From Phenylobacterium sp. J367 (GTDB lineage Bacteria; Pseudomonadota; Alphaproteobacteria; Caulobacterales; Caulobacteraceae): DNA of 64,000 nucleotides. A program made the translations under genes and the position numbers. Each line of letters opens with the position of its first letter. Position 1 is the first letter of the stretch. Where the stretch lies: contig NZ_JAJONA010000001.1 of assembly GCF_024699985.1 (NCBI RefSeq), positions 1,054,001-1,118,000 on the forward strand, read 5' to 3'. The notes under the pieces were generated by a model, which was not told where the DNA came from, did not search any database, and worked only from the letters and a program-made list of their open reading frames with translations. Below, in pieces: positions 1 through 11,586 of the stretch.

Positions 1-422
1 CGCGCGTAGGTGTCCCACGCCCAGCGGATCGGGTGGTCCCTGTCGAGCCAGCGGCGGAAGTCCTCGCGGTTGCCGGTGCCGGGCCAGAGCTCCTTGCGCC
101 CCGCCGCGCGGCCGAAGGACCGGCGGATCACCCGGGCCATGACCAGGGGGCGCGGATAGTCCAGCCAGATGAGGTGGGTCGCCCGAGGGAGGTTCGCCGC
201 CATGGCCGCACGGTAGTTGCCGCAGGTGACCCAGCGCGGGCCCGCCGTCGCCTCGCCCACCAGGCGCAGGAAGAGCTCGGCGTCGTCGGCCGAGCGGTTC
301 GTCCAGTCCGGACCCCAGTTCAGGGCGTCGAGCTCCACGTGGGCGAGGTCGCAGGCCTGCGCCAGCCGGCGCGCGAACGTCGACTTCCCCGAGCCGGAGC
401 TGCCGATGACGACCACGCGCAC
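1..422 (-). CDS. P-loop NTPase, adenylate-kinase-like (3' end outside window)
   Basis: The reading frame runs off the left edge, so only the first 140 or so residues are present. It opens with a Walker A motif (VVIGSSGSGKST) close to the N-terminus, followed by HVELDALNW and later WLDYPRP, the pattern of small adenylate-kinase/topology-modulation-like P-loop proteins. The start is taken as the GTG at 422, because it sits directly after the TGA of the upstream CoA-transferase (424-426) and gives a Walker motif at residue 6. Substrate is unknown; a small-molecule kinase or ATPase is all that the family supports. Confidence 0.7.
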   Translation of the reverse strand, partial: MRVVVIGSSGSGKSTFARRLAQACDLAHVELDALNWGPDWTNRSADDAELFLRLVGEATAGPRWVTCGNYRAAMAANLPRATHLIWLDYPRPLVMARVIRRSFGRAAGRKELWPGTGNREDFRRWLDRDHPIRWAWDTYA

Positions 423-423
423 G

Positions 424-1645
424 TCAGGCGTCCTGGGCCTCGCTCACCTCCGCGAGCACCTCGTCGGTATGCTCGCCGAGCCTTGGCGGATGGCGGCGGA
501 TGTTGGCGGGGCTCTTTGAGAACTTCACCGGCGGCTTCATCAGCCGGTAGGTCCCGGCCTCCGGATGCTCGTAGGTCTGGAAGAAGCCCACGGCCTTCAG
601 GTGCGGTTCGTCATGCAGGTCGTCCATCCGGTTGGTCTTCACAACTGGGATCGAGAGCGGCTTCAGGAGGTCGAGCCATTCCTGGGTGGTCTTGGTGGCG
701 GCGGCCTCCTCGACCAGGGCGTAGAGCTCGTGGGTATGCTTCGCCCGCGTGGCGTAGTCGGCGAAGCGGGGGTCGGACTTGATCTGCTCCCCGAAACCGG
801 CGGCCTCGAAGAACTGGTCCCACTGGCGGTCGGTGTAGGGGAGCAGGCCGATGTGGCCGTCCTTCGTCGCGAAGGGCTTGCGGTACGGGTTGATCACCCG
901 CTGGTAGCCGAACTGGCCGATCGGCGGCTCCCAGGTGTGGTCGTAGAGGTGCTCGACCAGCAGGAAGCTCGTCACGCACTCCAGCATCGGAACCTCGACG
1001 AACTGGCCCTCGCCGGTCCGCGCGCGGTGCAGGAGGGCGGCGGTCACGGCCTGGGCCATGAAGAGGCCGGAAACCTTGTCGGCCACCAGCGTCGGCAGGA
1101 TCCGCGGCGTCGGATTGCCATCGGTGCGGGGCAGGACGTCGGCGAAGCCCGAGGCCGACTGGATCAGGTCGTCGTAGGCCGGCTCCCCGGCATAGGGACC
1201 GTCGGAGCCGTAGCCGGCAGCGTGGACATAGACGATGTCCGGGCGGATGGCGGCGACGTCCTCGTATCCCAGGCCCAGCCGCTTCAGGCCCTCGTAGCGG
1301 ACCGAGGCGGCGAACACGTCGCAGGACCGGATCAGCCGGCGGATCGCCCGCCTGGCGCTCTCCTGCTTGAGGTCCAGCACCACGGAGCGCTTGTTGCGGT
1401 TGATGGTCAGGAAGATGGGACCCATGTCGCGCGGCGCGCCCTCCGGCACGTGGCCGGCCCAGCGCATGATGTCGCCGCCGGCGCCCGCGGCCCGAGCCCG
1501 GGTCCTCCAGCTTGATCACGTCCGCGCCCTGGTCGGCGAGGATCTGGGTGGCGTAGGCGCCGTTGACCACGCTGGTCAGGTCCAGCACGCGGATGCCGGC
1601 CAGCGGTCCGGTGGCCTTGGTCTCCAGTTTGCGGGTTTCCGCCAC
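424..1645 (-). CDS. CaiB/BaiF-type CoA-transferase (family III), frame broken
   Basis: Family III CoA-transferases move CoA between carboxylic acids. The N-terminal part ([17 protein letters not shown], then [15 protein letters not shown]) and the remainder ([40 protein letters not shown]) are both typical but lie in different frames. One extra base within the GC-rich stretch near 1483-1497 explains the break; I read it as a sequence error. The start is a GTG at 1645 with GGGGAG-type pairing upstream. It diverges from an acyl-CoA dehydrogenase and an enoyl-CoA hydratase, which suggests activation of an organic acid before beta-oxidation-like degradation. The substrate cannot be read from sequence. 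Confidence 0.85.
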
Positions 1646-1717
1646 GTCTCCACTCCCCTCACGGTCTGCGCCGGCTATGATCGTCGATAAGACAGAACAG
1701 GACGCGGGGGAAAGCCA

Positions 1718-2884
1718 GTGGACTTCGAACTCTCCGAAGAGCACCGCATGCTCAAGGACCTCGTCGCCCGGTTCGTCCGCGACGAGCTGATGCCGCTGGA
1801 GGCCGGCGTCATGGCCCGCGAGGCCGAGGGCAAGGGGCTGGGCCTCGCGCCCGAAGAGCACGCCAACCTGGACAGGAAGGCCCACGAACTCGGCCTGTTC
1901 GGCCTGGACGCGCCGGAGGACGTGGGCGGCTCGGACCTGCCGATGGTCGCCATGGTCGGCGTGGAGGAGGAGATCGGCCGCTGCGTCACGCCCTACACCC
2001 TGCCGCCGGACAGCCCGAACCTCAGGATGCTGATGCAGACGGTGAACGAACGGCAGCGGGCGGCCTATCTGGCCCCCTATGTGGCCGGCGAGACCATCTC
2101 GGCGATCGGCATCTCCGAACCGGGCGCCGGCTCCGATCCGGCCGCCATGACCACCCGGGCGGTCCGCGACGGCGACGACTGGATCATCAACGGCCGAAAG
2201 ATCTGGATCAGCCGGGCGGCGGACGCCGATTTCACCATCCTGATGGCGGTGACCGACCCGGAGAAGAAGGCCCGCGGCGGGATCACCGCCTTCCTGGTCG
2301 ACAAGGGCGCGCCCGGCTTCAACGTGCTGCGCAAGATCCCGATGGTCGGCGGCCAGTACACTTACGAGGTGGCGCTGGAGGACTGCCGGGTCGAGGGCTG
2401 GAAGCTGCTCGGCCAGGAGGGCCAGGGCTTCGCGCCCATGCAGACCCGGCTCGGCACCCGGCGCATCCAGATGGCCGCCTGGTCCATCGGCATGGCGCAG
2501 CGGGCCATGGAGATGGTCATCGAGTACGCCCCGCAGCGGAAGACCTTCGGGACCCCGCTCTCGGAGCGGCAGGCCATCCAGTTCTGGATCGCGGAGGCGG
2601 CGACCAAGATCCACGCCGCCCGCCTGATGACCTACGACTGCGCCTGGAAGCTCGACCAGGGCCGCGACGTGCGCAACGAGATCAGCATGATCAAGTGGTA
2701 CGCTACGGAGATGGCCTATGAGGTGGTCGACCGGGCCATGCAGGCCTTCGGGGCCATGGGCATGACCAAGGAGCTGCCGCTCTCGCTGATGCAGGCGAAG
2801 CTGCGCACCATGCGGATCTACGACGGGCCCACCGAGGTCCACAAATGGGTGGTGGCCCGCAATCTTCTGGGCACCCGAAAGTGA
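1718..2884 (+). CDS. acyl-CoA dehydrogenase family protein
   Basis: 388 residues, the usual length for the family. It is an FAD flavoprotein that introduces an alpha-beta double bond into acyl-CoA and passes electrons to ETF. The N-terminal helical domain ([18 protein letters not shown]), the FAD/substrate middle domain ([11 protein letters not shown], then [13 protein letters not shown]) and the C-terminal helical domain ending [19 protein letters not shown] are all present and intact. The start is a GTG at 1718 preceded by GGGGGAAAG. It is followed after 10 bp by an enoyl-CoA hydratase, so the pair catalyses successive steps. Acyl specificity is not determinable. Confidence 0.92.
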   Translation: MDFELSEEHRMLKDLVARFVRDELMPLEAGVMAREAEGKGLGLAPEEHANLDRKAHELGLFGLDAPEDVGGSDLPMVAMVGVEEEIGRCVTPYTLPPDSPNLRMLMQTVNERQRAAYLAPYVAGETISAIGISEPGAGSDPAAMTTRAVRDGDDWIINGRKIWISRAADADFTILMAVTDPEKKARGGITAFLVDKGAPGFNVLRKIPMVGGQYTYEVALEDCRVEGWKLLGQEGQGFAPMQTRLGTRRIQMAAWSIGMAQRAMEMVIEYAPQRKTFGTPLSERQAIQFWIAEAATKIHAARLMTYDCAWKLDQGRDVRNEISMIKWYATEMAYEVVDRAMQAFGAMGMTKELPLSLMQAKLRTMRIYDGPTEVHKWVVARNLLGTRK

Positions 2885-2894
2885 GAATGGGCAA

Positions 2895-3680
2895 GTGATG
2901 AAGTCAGGGTTCGGCGAGCACGTGACGGCGACGAGGGACGGGCATGTGGCTGTGGTCACGATCGACCGGCCGCCCACCAACTTCGTCTCGGTGGAGTTGA
3001 TCAGCGACCTGGCCGACGCGCTGGAGGCGGCGGATGTGTCGAACGACGTCCGGGCCATGGTGCTGCAGGCCGAGGGCAAGGCGTTCTGCGCCGGCGCCGA
3101 CCTGGCGCGCTCCGACGACCGGGTGGCCGCGGGGATGGACGGCGTCTCCGCGCTCTACAAGCAGGCGGCGCGGCTGTTCGCGGTGGAGAAGCCGATCGTC
3201 GCCGCCGTGCAGGGCGCGGCCGTCGGCGCCGGCCTCGGCCTGGCGGTGGCCTGCGATTTCCGGATCGCCACGCCCGAGGCCCGGTTCTCGGCCAACTTCG
3301 TGAAGCTGGGCTTCCACCCGGGCTTCGCCCTGACCCACACCCTGCCCCGCCTGATCGGCGCGCAGAAGGCCCACCTGATGTTCATGACCGCCCGGCGGAT
3401 CAAGGCCGAGGACGCGTTGGCCTGGGGCCTGGTCGACCAGATCGTGGCGCCCGACGAGCTCAGGGCCGCCGCCCTGACCCTTGCCCGCGAGATCGCCGAG
3501 AACGCGCCGCTGGCGGTGCTCGCCACCCGCAAGACCTCGCGCGACGGCCTGCTGGCCGCCGTGAGGGCGCAGATGGCGCACGAGCACGAGCAGCAGACGA
3601 TCCTGCGGGCCACGGCGGACTTCGCCGAGGGCGTTCGGGCGGTGAACGAGCGCCGGCCGGGGGTGTTCGTGGGGCGGTAG
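2895..3680 (+). CDS. enoyl-CoA hydratase/isomerase family protein
   Basis: A crotonase-fold protein of 261 residues. The oxyanion-hole segments are recognisable: [12 protein letters not shown] and [23 protein letters not shown], followed by the [21 protein letters not shown] segment typical of the family. It probably hydrates the enoyl-CoA made by the dehydrogenase just upstream. The start is GTG at 2895 or the immediately following ATG at 2898; the choice changes one residue. There are no frame breaks. The specific acyl chain is unknown. Confidence 0.9.
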   Translation: MMKSGFGEHVTATRDGHVAVVTIDRPPTNFVSVELISDLADALEAADVSNDVRAMVLQAEGKAFCAGADLARSDDRVAAGMDGVSALYKQAARLFAVEKPIVAAVQGAAVGAGLGLAVACDFRIATPEARFSANFVKLGFHPGFALTHTLPRLIGAQKAHLMFMTARRIKAEDALAWGLVDQIVAPDELRAAALTLAREIAENAPLAVLATRKTSRDGLLAAVRAQMAHEHEQQTILRATADFAEGVRAVNERRPGVFVGR

Positions 3681-3690
3681 GGCCTGTCGG

Positions 3691-3801
3691 CGCTCTCCCT
3701 CTCCGCTTCGCGGGGGGAGAGGAGTGAGGTTGTGAGGCCGAGCCGGAACCTCCTCTACCCCGGGAGCGCAGCGACGAGAGGGAGAGGGTAGGGAGAGGGC
3801 T
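3691..3801. repeat. GAGAGG-rich inverted repeat element, copy 1
   Basis: An imperfect long inverted repeat with arms built from CTCTCCCTCTCC and GAGAGGGAGAGGGTAGGG, enclosing GAGAGGAGTG and CTCCTCT motifs. A second copy with the same ends and the same internal order lies at about 37184-37308. It sits between a plus-strand and a minus-strand gene and overlaps the end of the 3755-4066 reading frame. The size and palindromic build are those of dispersed REP/BIME-like elements. Confidence 0.7.
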
Positions 3802-4066
3802 TGGGGCCTACCCCCTCGCTGAACCGTTCGGCGGCCGCGCGTTCGCACTCCGCCGCCAGCTCCTTGCAGAGCAGCGAGAGGATGATCAGGGCGCGGCCTT
3901 CCACGTCGGCGGCCTCGGCGCCCGGGTGCCAGTCGACGGACATGTCGAAGGCGAGCTCGGGGACCAGGGCGTTGCGGGCCAGCACGCTGACCGTCGCCGA
4001 GCCGGGCTCGCCGGGTTCGGCCCGGGCCGTGACCAGCCAGCGGAGCTGCTCGTTGCCGGCGCTCAT
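3755..4066 (-). CDS. hypothetical protein, last gene of the Entner-Doudoroff operon
   Basis: 103 residues with no family I recognise. It starts 12 bp after the eda stop on the same strand, so it is probably cotranscribed. The body (LRWLVTARAEPG, AFDMSVDWHPGAEAADVEGRALIILSLL) looks like real coding sequence with a predicted mixed alpha/beta character. The last 15 or so residues (PSPYPLPLVAALPG) are translated from the dispersed repeat at 3691-3801, so the C-terminus was probably remodelled by insertion of that element. No signal peptide or membrane segment. Confidence 0.6.
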   Translation of the reverse strand: MSAGNEQLRWLVTARAEPGEPGSATVSVLARNALVPELAFDMSVDWHPGAEAADVEGRALIILSLLCKELAAECERAAAERFSEGVGPKPSPYPLPLVAALPG

Positions 4067-4078
4067 CTCCCGCCCCCG

Positions 4079-4717
4079 TCAGCCTTCGACGGGCGCCGCC
4101 GCCCGCTGGCCCAGCGCCGCGGCCTCGCGGGCCAGGGCGGTGATCCGGCCCCAGTCGCCGGCCTTCACCGCCTCGGTGGGGGCGACCCAGCTGCCGCCCA
4201 CGCAGAGCACATTGGGCAGCGCCAGGTATTCGCCGGCGTTGGCGGCGCTGACGCCGCCGGTCGGGCAGAATTTCGCCTGCGGGAAGGGGCTGGCGTAGGC
4301 TTTCAGCGCGCCGGCCCCGCCGACGATGTTGGCCGGGAACAGCTTGAAGCAGCGGAAGCCGGCGGCGAGGCCCGCCATCAGCTCGGTGGCCGTGGCGATC
4401 CCGGGCAGCAGCGGGCACGGCCCCTCGGCGGTCTCGCCTTCGATCAGGCCGGGGCTGACCACGAACTGGGCGCCCGCGTCGGCGGCGGCCTTACGCATCT
4501 TGCCGTTCAGCACCGTGCCGGCGCCGACAATCGCGCCCTCCACCTCGGCGGCCATCTTCTCCATGCACTGGGCGGCGACCGGCGTGCGCATGGTGATCTC
4601 GAGCACCGGCAGGCCTCCGGCCACGAGCGCGCGTCCGAGCGGCACGGCGTCGGCCACCTCGTCGATGATCAGGACCGGGATGACGGGCGCGCGGGTGAGG
4701 ATGTCCTCGATCTTCAT
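4079..4717 (-). CDS. eda: KDPG/KHG aldolase (2-dehydro-3-deoxy-phosphogluconate aldolase)
   Basis: 212 residues, the normal size. It splits 2-keto-3-deoxy-6-phosphogluconate into pyruvate and glyceraldehyde-3-phosphate, the last step of the Entner-Doudoroff pathway, through a Schiff base. The Schiff-base lysine is K125 in FRCFKLFPA, and the catalytic glutamate and phosphate-region arginine are E40 and R44 in LEITMRTP. The phosphate-binding FCPTGGV segment is also present. The start ATG overlaps the stop of glk by four bases (ATGA), indicating translational coupling within a pgl-edd-glk-eda operon. Confidence 0.95.
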   Translation of the reverse strand: MKIEDILTRAPVIPVLIIDEVADAVPLGRALVAGGLPVLEITMRTPVAAQCMEKMAAEVEGAIVGAGTVLNGKMRKAAADAGAQFVVSPGLIEGETAEGPCPLLPGIATATELMAGLAAGFRCFKLFPANIVGGAGALKAYASPFPQAKFCPTGGVSAANAGEYLALPNVLCVGGSWVAPTEAVKAGDWGRITALAREAAALGQRAAAPVEG

Positions 4718-5682
4718 AGGCGTTCCATCTGCTCCAGCTCGCGCGCCGCCCCGATGATCGCCGGATAGGGATGCAGCACCAGGGAGGTGGGGATCTCCTT
4801 CACGTAGTCCGACAGCCGGCCCTTGTCCTCGAACCGGGCGCGGAAACCGCCGGACTCCAGGCGATCGGCCAGGCGAGGCGCGATGCCGCCCGAGATGAAC
4901 ACCCCGCCGCGGGCGCCCATGGTCAGGGCGATGTCGCCGGCCACCGAGCCCATGATCGCGCAGAAGCGGTCCAGCGTGCGGCCCGCCAGCGGATCGCCGG
5001 CGTTGCCGGCCTCGGTCACCACCTTCTGATCGGCGAGCGGAGCCGGAACCCCCTCGATGTCGGCGAGCGCCCGGTAGAGGTCGTGCAGTCCGGGGCCGGA
5101 CAGCAGGCGCTCGATGGACACCCGGCCGAACTCGGCCTTCAGCCGCTTCCAGACCTCGACCTCCACCTCGTCGGTCGGCGCGAAGGCGGCGTGGCCGCCC
5201 TCGGTGGCGATGGCGATGTCGCCGCGGTCGCCGCGCGCCAGGCACGAGACCCCGAAGCCGGTGCCGGCGCCCAGCACCACCATCGGGCAGTCCTCCGCGC
5301 CGCGCAGCTTCGGCCCGATCGGCCTCAGCTCTTCCGGGTCAAGCCTCGGCGCCGCCAGCGCCTGGGCCGCGAAGTCGTTGAGCAGCTTCACCGCCTCGAA
5401 ACTGAAGTCGGCGATCAGTTCACCCTCGGAGATCTGCCAGTCCAGGTTGGTGAACTCGATCGCCCCGTCCACCACCGGACCGGCGACCGCGATCACCGCC
5501 CGGGCCGGATGCTTTCGGCCGCAGGTGGTCTCCAGGTACTCGCCGATCACCTCGTTGATGTTGGCGTAGTCCTTGGCCGGGAAGATCCTGGGATTGCGGA
5601 CATGGCCCTGGGCGTCGACCACGGCGAAGCGGGCGTTGGTGCCGCCCACATCGCCCACGAGGCCAGCGTAGTTGACCTTCAC
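4714..5682 (-). CDS. glk: glucokinase
   Basis: 322 residues, matching bacterial ROK-unrelated (E. coli Glk-type) glucokinases. It phosphorylates glucose with ATP to glucose-6-phosphate. The N-terminal ATP phosphate-binding motif [10 protein letters not shown] (residues 10-19), [18 protein letters not shown] and [11 protein letters not shown] are all present, as is the C-terminal [16 protein letters not shown]. The start is a GTG at 5682 that directly abuts the edd stop at 5683. It supplies substrate for Zwf and the Entner-Doudoroff enzymes encoded beside it. Confidence 0.94.
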   Translation of the reverse strand: MKVNYAGLVGDVGGTNARFAVVDAQGHVRNPRIFPAKDYANINEVIGEYLETTCGRKHPARAVIAVAGPVVDGAIEFTNLDWQISEGELIADFSFEAVKLLNDFAAQALAAPRLDPEELRPIGPKLRGAEDCPMVVLGAGTGFGVSCLARGDRGDIAIATEGGHAAFAPTDEVEVEVWKRLKAEFGRVSIERLLSGPGLHDLYRALADIEGVPAPLADQKVVTEAGNAGDPLAGRTLDRFCAIMGSVAGDIALTMGARGGVFISGGIAPRLADRLESGGFRARFEDKGRLSDYVKEIPTSLVLHPYPAIIGAARELEQMERL

Positions 5683-7494
<1,812 letters not shown>

Positions 7495-7519
7495 GCGGCT
7501 TACCTCGGTGACTTCGGCC

Positions 7520-8182
7520 TCAGTGACTGGGCGCCCAGAGCACGCGGACCGGAACCTGGTCCTGGGCCAGGATGGACCGGACCGGAAGGTCCGCCCCGGC
7601 CTGCGCGCGGGCGATCACCTCGCGCTTAGCCTCCCCGGCGACCAGAAGGAAGACGGCGCGCGACTGGAGAAGCGCGGAAAGGCTCAGGGTGATCCGCGCC
7701 ACGGGCGGTTTTCCGAGTCCGGCGGGCACGGGGCGCGTGAGCGCGGCGCCGGCCGGATCGAGCCCGAGGGCCAGGTCCGGATCGCCCGGAATCAGGGAGG
7801 CGATGTGGCCGTCCTCCCCCATGCCCAGGAGGACGGCGTCGAACGGCAGCAGCGCCTTCAGCGCCGCCGCCTCCGGCTCGGGCCAGAGCGGCAGGACGTG
7901 GGCGCGGGCCACCGGACCCTGCATCAGCCGCTCGCGCAGCAGTCGGACATTGGCCTCCGGCGCGTCCGGGGCGACGCAGCGTTCGTCCGACAGGGTGACG
8001 ATCACCCGCGCCCAGTCGATGCGGGCGTCCCGCAGGCGGTCATAGACCTCGCCGGGCGAACGGCCGCCGGTGCCGACGAGCGAGGCGCGGCCCCGGGTCT
8101 TCAGCCCCTGAGCCAGGCAGACCTCGACCCCGTGGGCGGCAGCCTCGGCGAGCGCGTGGGTGTTCGGATAGGTTTCCAGCAT
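7520..8182 (-). CDS. pgl: 6-phosphogluconolactonase
   Basis: 220 residues of the DevB/SOL-type 6-phosphogluconolactonase family, which hydrolyses the lactone made by Zwf to 6-phosphogluconate. Visible motifs are [34 protein letters not shown] and [12 protein letters not shown], in the usual order. First gene of the Entner-Doudoroff operon; the 187 bp upstream, shared with the divergent glycosyltransferase gene, must hold its promoter. zwf, often adjacent to pgl, is here 7 kb away on the same strand. Confidence 0.93.
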   Translation of the reverse strand: MLETYPNTHALAEAAAHGVEVCLAQGLKTRGRASLVGTGGRSPGEVYDRLRDARIDWARVIVTLSDERCVAPDAPEANVRLLRERLMQGPVARAHVLPLWPEPEAAALKALLPFDAVLLGMGEDGHIASLIPGDPDLALGLDPAGAALTRPVPAGLGKPPVARITLSLSALLQSRAVFLLVAGEAKREVIARAQAGADLPVRSILAQDQVPVRVLWAPSH

Positions 8183-8369
8183 CGGCTCCTTAATGCCTGT
8201 CCGGCGCGCGCGCTCAAGCTCAACAAGAAGGCAAACTTATCAAAGGCCATGGAACCCGCGTTGCGCCATTGACCGGCCCGAATTCCGGCGTCAGTGATCT
8301 CAGGCGTCAGGTCGGGGACCCATCGCGCCGCAGGCGGAGCTTGCGGCGCGCCAGTGAGTGGTAGGGTCC

Positions 8370-9431
8370 ATGAAGATTGCCCAGGTTTCGCCTCTGTACG
8401 AGGCCGTGCCGCCGAAGCTGTATGGCGGCACCGAGCGCGTGGTCGCTCATCTGACCGACGCGCTCGTCGAGCTCGGGCACGACGTGACCCTGTTCGCCAG
8501 CGCCGAGGCCCATACCAAGGGCAGGCTCGCCGCCGTCCGCGACCAGGCGATCCGGCTGGACCCGGCCCCGCTGAAGTCCGATCTCGCCGCCCACCTCAGC
8601 CAGATCGCCGAGGTGCGCCGCCGGGCGTCGGAGTTCGACGTCGTCCACTTCCATACCGACATGCTCCACTTCCCGTTCTTCGAGACGATGGCTGAGCGGA
8701 CGGTCACCACCCTGCACGGCCGCCTGGACCTCAAGGATCTGGCCGAGGCCTACGCCCGCTGGCCGCAGTTCCCCCTGGTCTCGATCAGCGACTCGCAGCG
8801 CCGCCCCCTGCCGTTCGCCAACTGGGCGGCGACGGTCCATCACGGCCTGAGCGCCGACCTCTACGGCTTCAGCCCGTCCAGCGAGGGATATCTCGCCTTC
8901 CTCGGCCGGATCTCGCCCGAGAAGCGGCCTGACCGGGCGATCGGCATCGCCGTGGCGGCCGGCAAGCGGCTGAAGATCGCCGCCAAGGTGGACAAGGTCG
9001 ACCAGACCTATTTCGAGGAGAAGATCGAGCCTTTGCTGCACCACCCGCTCGTCGAGTTCGTGGGCGAGATCGGCGACGCCGAGAAGTCGGCGTTCCTGGG
9101 CGGCGCAGAGGCCCTGCTCTTCCCCATCGACTGGCCCGAGCCCTTCGGCCTGGTGATGATCGAGGCCATGGCCTGCGGCACGCCGGTGCTGGCCTACGAC
9201 TGCGGCTCGGTCCGCGAGGTGGTGGAGGATGGGGTCACCGGCTTCATCGTCCGTTCCGATCAGGAGGCCTTCCAGGCGGTGACCCGCATCGGCCGGCTCG
9301 ACCGGGCGGCCGTGCGGCGCCGGTTCGTCGAGCGCTTCTCGGCCACGGCGATGGCCCGCCGTTACCTGACCCTCTACGAGCGCCTCAACCCCTCGGACAT
9401 CCTCCCCGCGACCGCGGACGCGCTGGCCTGA
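8370..9431 (+). CDS. glycosyltransferase family 4 (GT4)
   Basis: About 353 residues. A retaining GT-B glycosyltransferase: the N-terminal acceptor domain has the glycine-rich loop (LYGGTERVVAHLTDAL), and the C-terminal donor domain has LAFLGRISPEKRPDRAI plus the E-x7-E motif in EPFGLVMIEAMACGTPVLA. An in-frame GTG at 8358 would add four residues; I prefer the ATG at 8370. It overlaps the next gene by one base (TGATG), so it is coupled to the debranching-type glucosidase. A role in alpha-glucan or glycoside synthesis is an inference from that neighbour. Confidence 0.85.
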   Translation: MKIAQVSPLYEAVPPKLYGGTERVVAHLTDALVELGHDVTLFASAEAHTKGRLAAVRDQAIRLDPAPLKSDLAAHLSQIAEVRRRASEFDVVHFHTDMLHFPFFETMAERTVTTLHGRLDLKDLAEAYARWPQFPLVSISDSQRRPLPFANWAATVHHGLSADLYGFSPSSEGYLAFLGRISPEKRPDRAIGIAVAAGKRLKIAAKVDKVDQTYFEEKIEPLLHHPLVEFVGEIGDAEKSAFLGGAEALLFPIDWPEPFGLVMIEAMACGTPVLAYDCGSVREVVEDGVTGFIVRSDQEAFQAVTRIGRLDRAAVRRRFVERFSATAMARRYLTLYERLNPSDILPATADALA

Positions 9432-11586
9432 TGTCCGCGGACGACCTTGCCCCGGACCTGGACGCCCCCGTCGAGTGGGGAGAAGTCGAGGAGCCGCGTT
9501 TCCCGCAGCGCCTGTTCCCGCTGAAGGACCGCGACACCTTCCTGGTGGCCGACACCTACGGCGACATCCTGGGCGCGGGGGATGGCCTGTTCCACGACGA
9601 CACCCGCATCCTCTCCCTCTGGAGGATGTCGCTCGGGCCGCGGCCGCCGACCCTGCTCGCCGGGGCCATCACCGAGGACAACGTGGTCTTCACGTTCCAC
9701 GGCCTGAACAAGGCGATCCCGGCGCCCGGGCCGACCGAGCCGCCGCCGGGCGTCCTGCACATCGAGCGCGCCCACTTCCTCTGGGAGGACCGCCTCTACA
9801 CCCGGGTCAGCGTCGTGAACTACAGCGCCGTCCCCGTGGTGCTGCCGCTGGCCTTCGAGTTCGACGCCGACTTCCGCGACATGTTCGAGGTGCGCGGCGC
9901 GCGTCGGCGGCGGCGCGGACGGTTCCACCTGCCCGAGGTCGCCGAGCGCGAGGTGCGCTTCCGGTACGAGGGCCTGGACGGGGTGGAGCGGTCGAGCGTC
10001 ATCGCCTTTACGGAGGCGCCGGCTAGGCTCACGGAACGCCGCGCCGAGTTCTCCCTCTCGCTGAAGGGCGAAGGCAAGGTCGACCTGTTCATCGAGGTCG
10101 GCGCCTCGATCGCTCCGCCGCCCTCGCGCGCCCGCTACCGGGCGGCCGCGGCCCGCGCCCGCTTCGCCATGCGCGCGCGCCGCCGCGGGGCCCGTCTCAG
10201 GACCGCGGGGCGGCTGTTCAACAGCTGGATCGACAAGAGCCGCGCCGACCTGGCGCTGCTCACCACGCCCATGGAGACCGGCCCCTATCCCTATGCGGGC
10301 ATCCCCTGGTTCTCCACGGCCTTCGGCCGCGACGGGATCATCACCGCCTGGCAGGCGCTCTGGCTCGATCCCAGCCTCGCCCGGGGCGTGCTCACCTACC
10401 TCGCCACCCATCAGGCCGAGACGGTCTCCGCCTTCCGCGACAGCCAGCCGGGCAAGATCATGCACGAGACCCGGCGGGGCGAGATGTCGGCCCTGGGAGA
10501 GGTGCCGTTCGGCCGCTACTACGGCGGGGTCGACACCACGCCGCTGTTCGTGGCGCTGGCCGGCGCCTATTTCGAGCGGACCGGCGACTGGGAGCTGATC
10601 GACAGCCTCTGGCCGGCGCTGGACCGCGCCGCGGCCTGGATCGTCCGCTGCGCCGAGAACAACCGCTGGGGCCTGCTGGACTATGCTCGCGGCGCCGAGA
10701 GCGGCCTCTCCAACCAGGGCTGGAAGGATTCAGGCGACAGCGTCTTCCACGCCGATGGCCAGTTCCCGCCCGGGCCGATCAGCCTGGTGGAGGTGCAGGG
10801 CTATGCCTACGCCGCCTACCGGGCCATGGCCGGCTTCGCCGCCGAGCGCCGCGACCTGGAGGCCATCGACCACTGGACCTTCCGCGCCGAGCGGATGCGT
10901 CAGACGGTCGAGAAGATGTTCTGGATGGAGGAAGAGGGCTTCTACGGCATCGCCGTCGACGGCCAGGGGAACCTCTGCCGCGTGCGCGCCTCGAACCCCG
11001 GCCACCTGCTGTTCACCGGCCTGCCCGCGCCCGAGCGGGCGATCCGGGTCGCGGAGGCGCTGCTGTCGCCGGACTTTTCTCCGGCTGGGGCGTCCGCACG
11101 CTCGCCACCGGCCAGGCCCGCTACAATCCGATGAGCTATCACAACGGCTCGGTCTGGCCGCACGACACGGCGCTCTGCGCCATGGGCCTGTCGCGCTATG
11201 GCGACCGCGACGGCGCGGCCCGGATCACCGCGGCGCTGTTCGAGGCGGCGGTGCAGATGGACATGCGCCTGCCCGAGCTGTTCTGCGGCTTCCCGCGCAG
11301 CGCCGGCGAGCCGCCCGTGCCCTACCCGGTGGCCTGCATGCCGCAGGCCTGGGCGGCGGGCTCGGTCTTCATGCTGCTCCAGGCCTGCCTCGGCGTGACC
11401 GTCGACGGCGCGGCGCACGAGGTGAGGATCCGCGACCCGCACCTGCCCGTCGGCATCGACCACCTGCGGATCGACAACCTGGCGGTGGGCGACGCGCGCG
11501 TCAGCCTGAAGTTCGACCGCGCCGGGCGCCTGGTGCACGTGAAGAGCCACACCGCCGACCCGACGATCAGGGTCCGGCGCCGCTAG
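9431..11586 (+). CDS. amylo-alpha-1,6-glucosidase / glycogen debranching-type enzyme, frame broken
   Basis: The N-terminal domain (FLVADTYGDILGAGDGLFHDD, TRILSLW) is the GDE_N_bis type. The catalytic six-hairpin domain contains GIPWFSTAFGRDGIITAWQ and, after a frame change, YNPMSYHNGSVWPHDTALCA and ACMPQAWAAGSVFMLLQA. One missing T in the TTTT run near 11074-11079 restores a continuous protein of about 718 residues (DFFSGWGVRTLATG across the join). I treat it as an assembly error. It would hydrolyse alpha-glucosidic branch points or related linkages. Its TAG stop and that of pyk share the same CTAG. Confidence 0.88.

Noticed and set aside
611..3079. 822-residue minus-strand frame
   Set aside because: Only its internal part around 1500-1645 is real (the N-terminus of the CoA-transferase). 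The rest is antisense to acyl-CoA dehydrogenase or out of frame.
8294..8695. 133-residue frame over the start of the GT4 gene
   Set aside because: Out of frame with the conserved GT4 and highly Arg-rich; no ribosome binding site.
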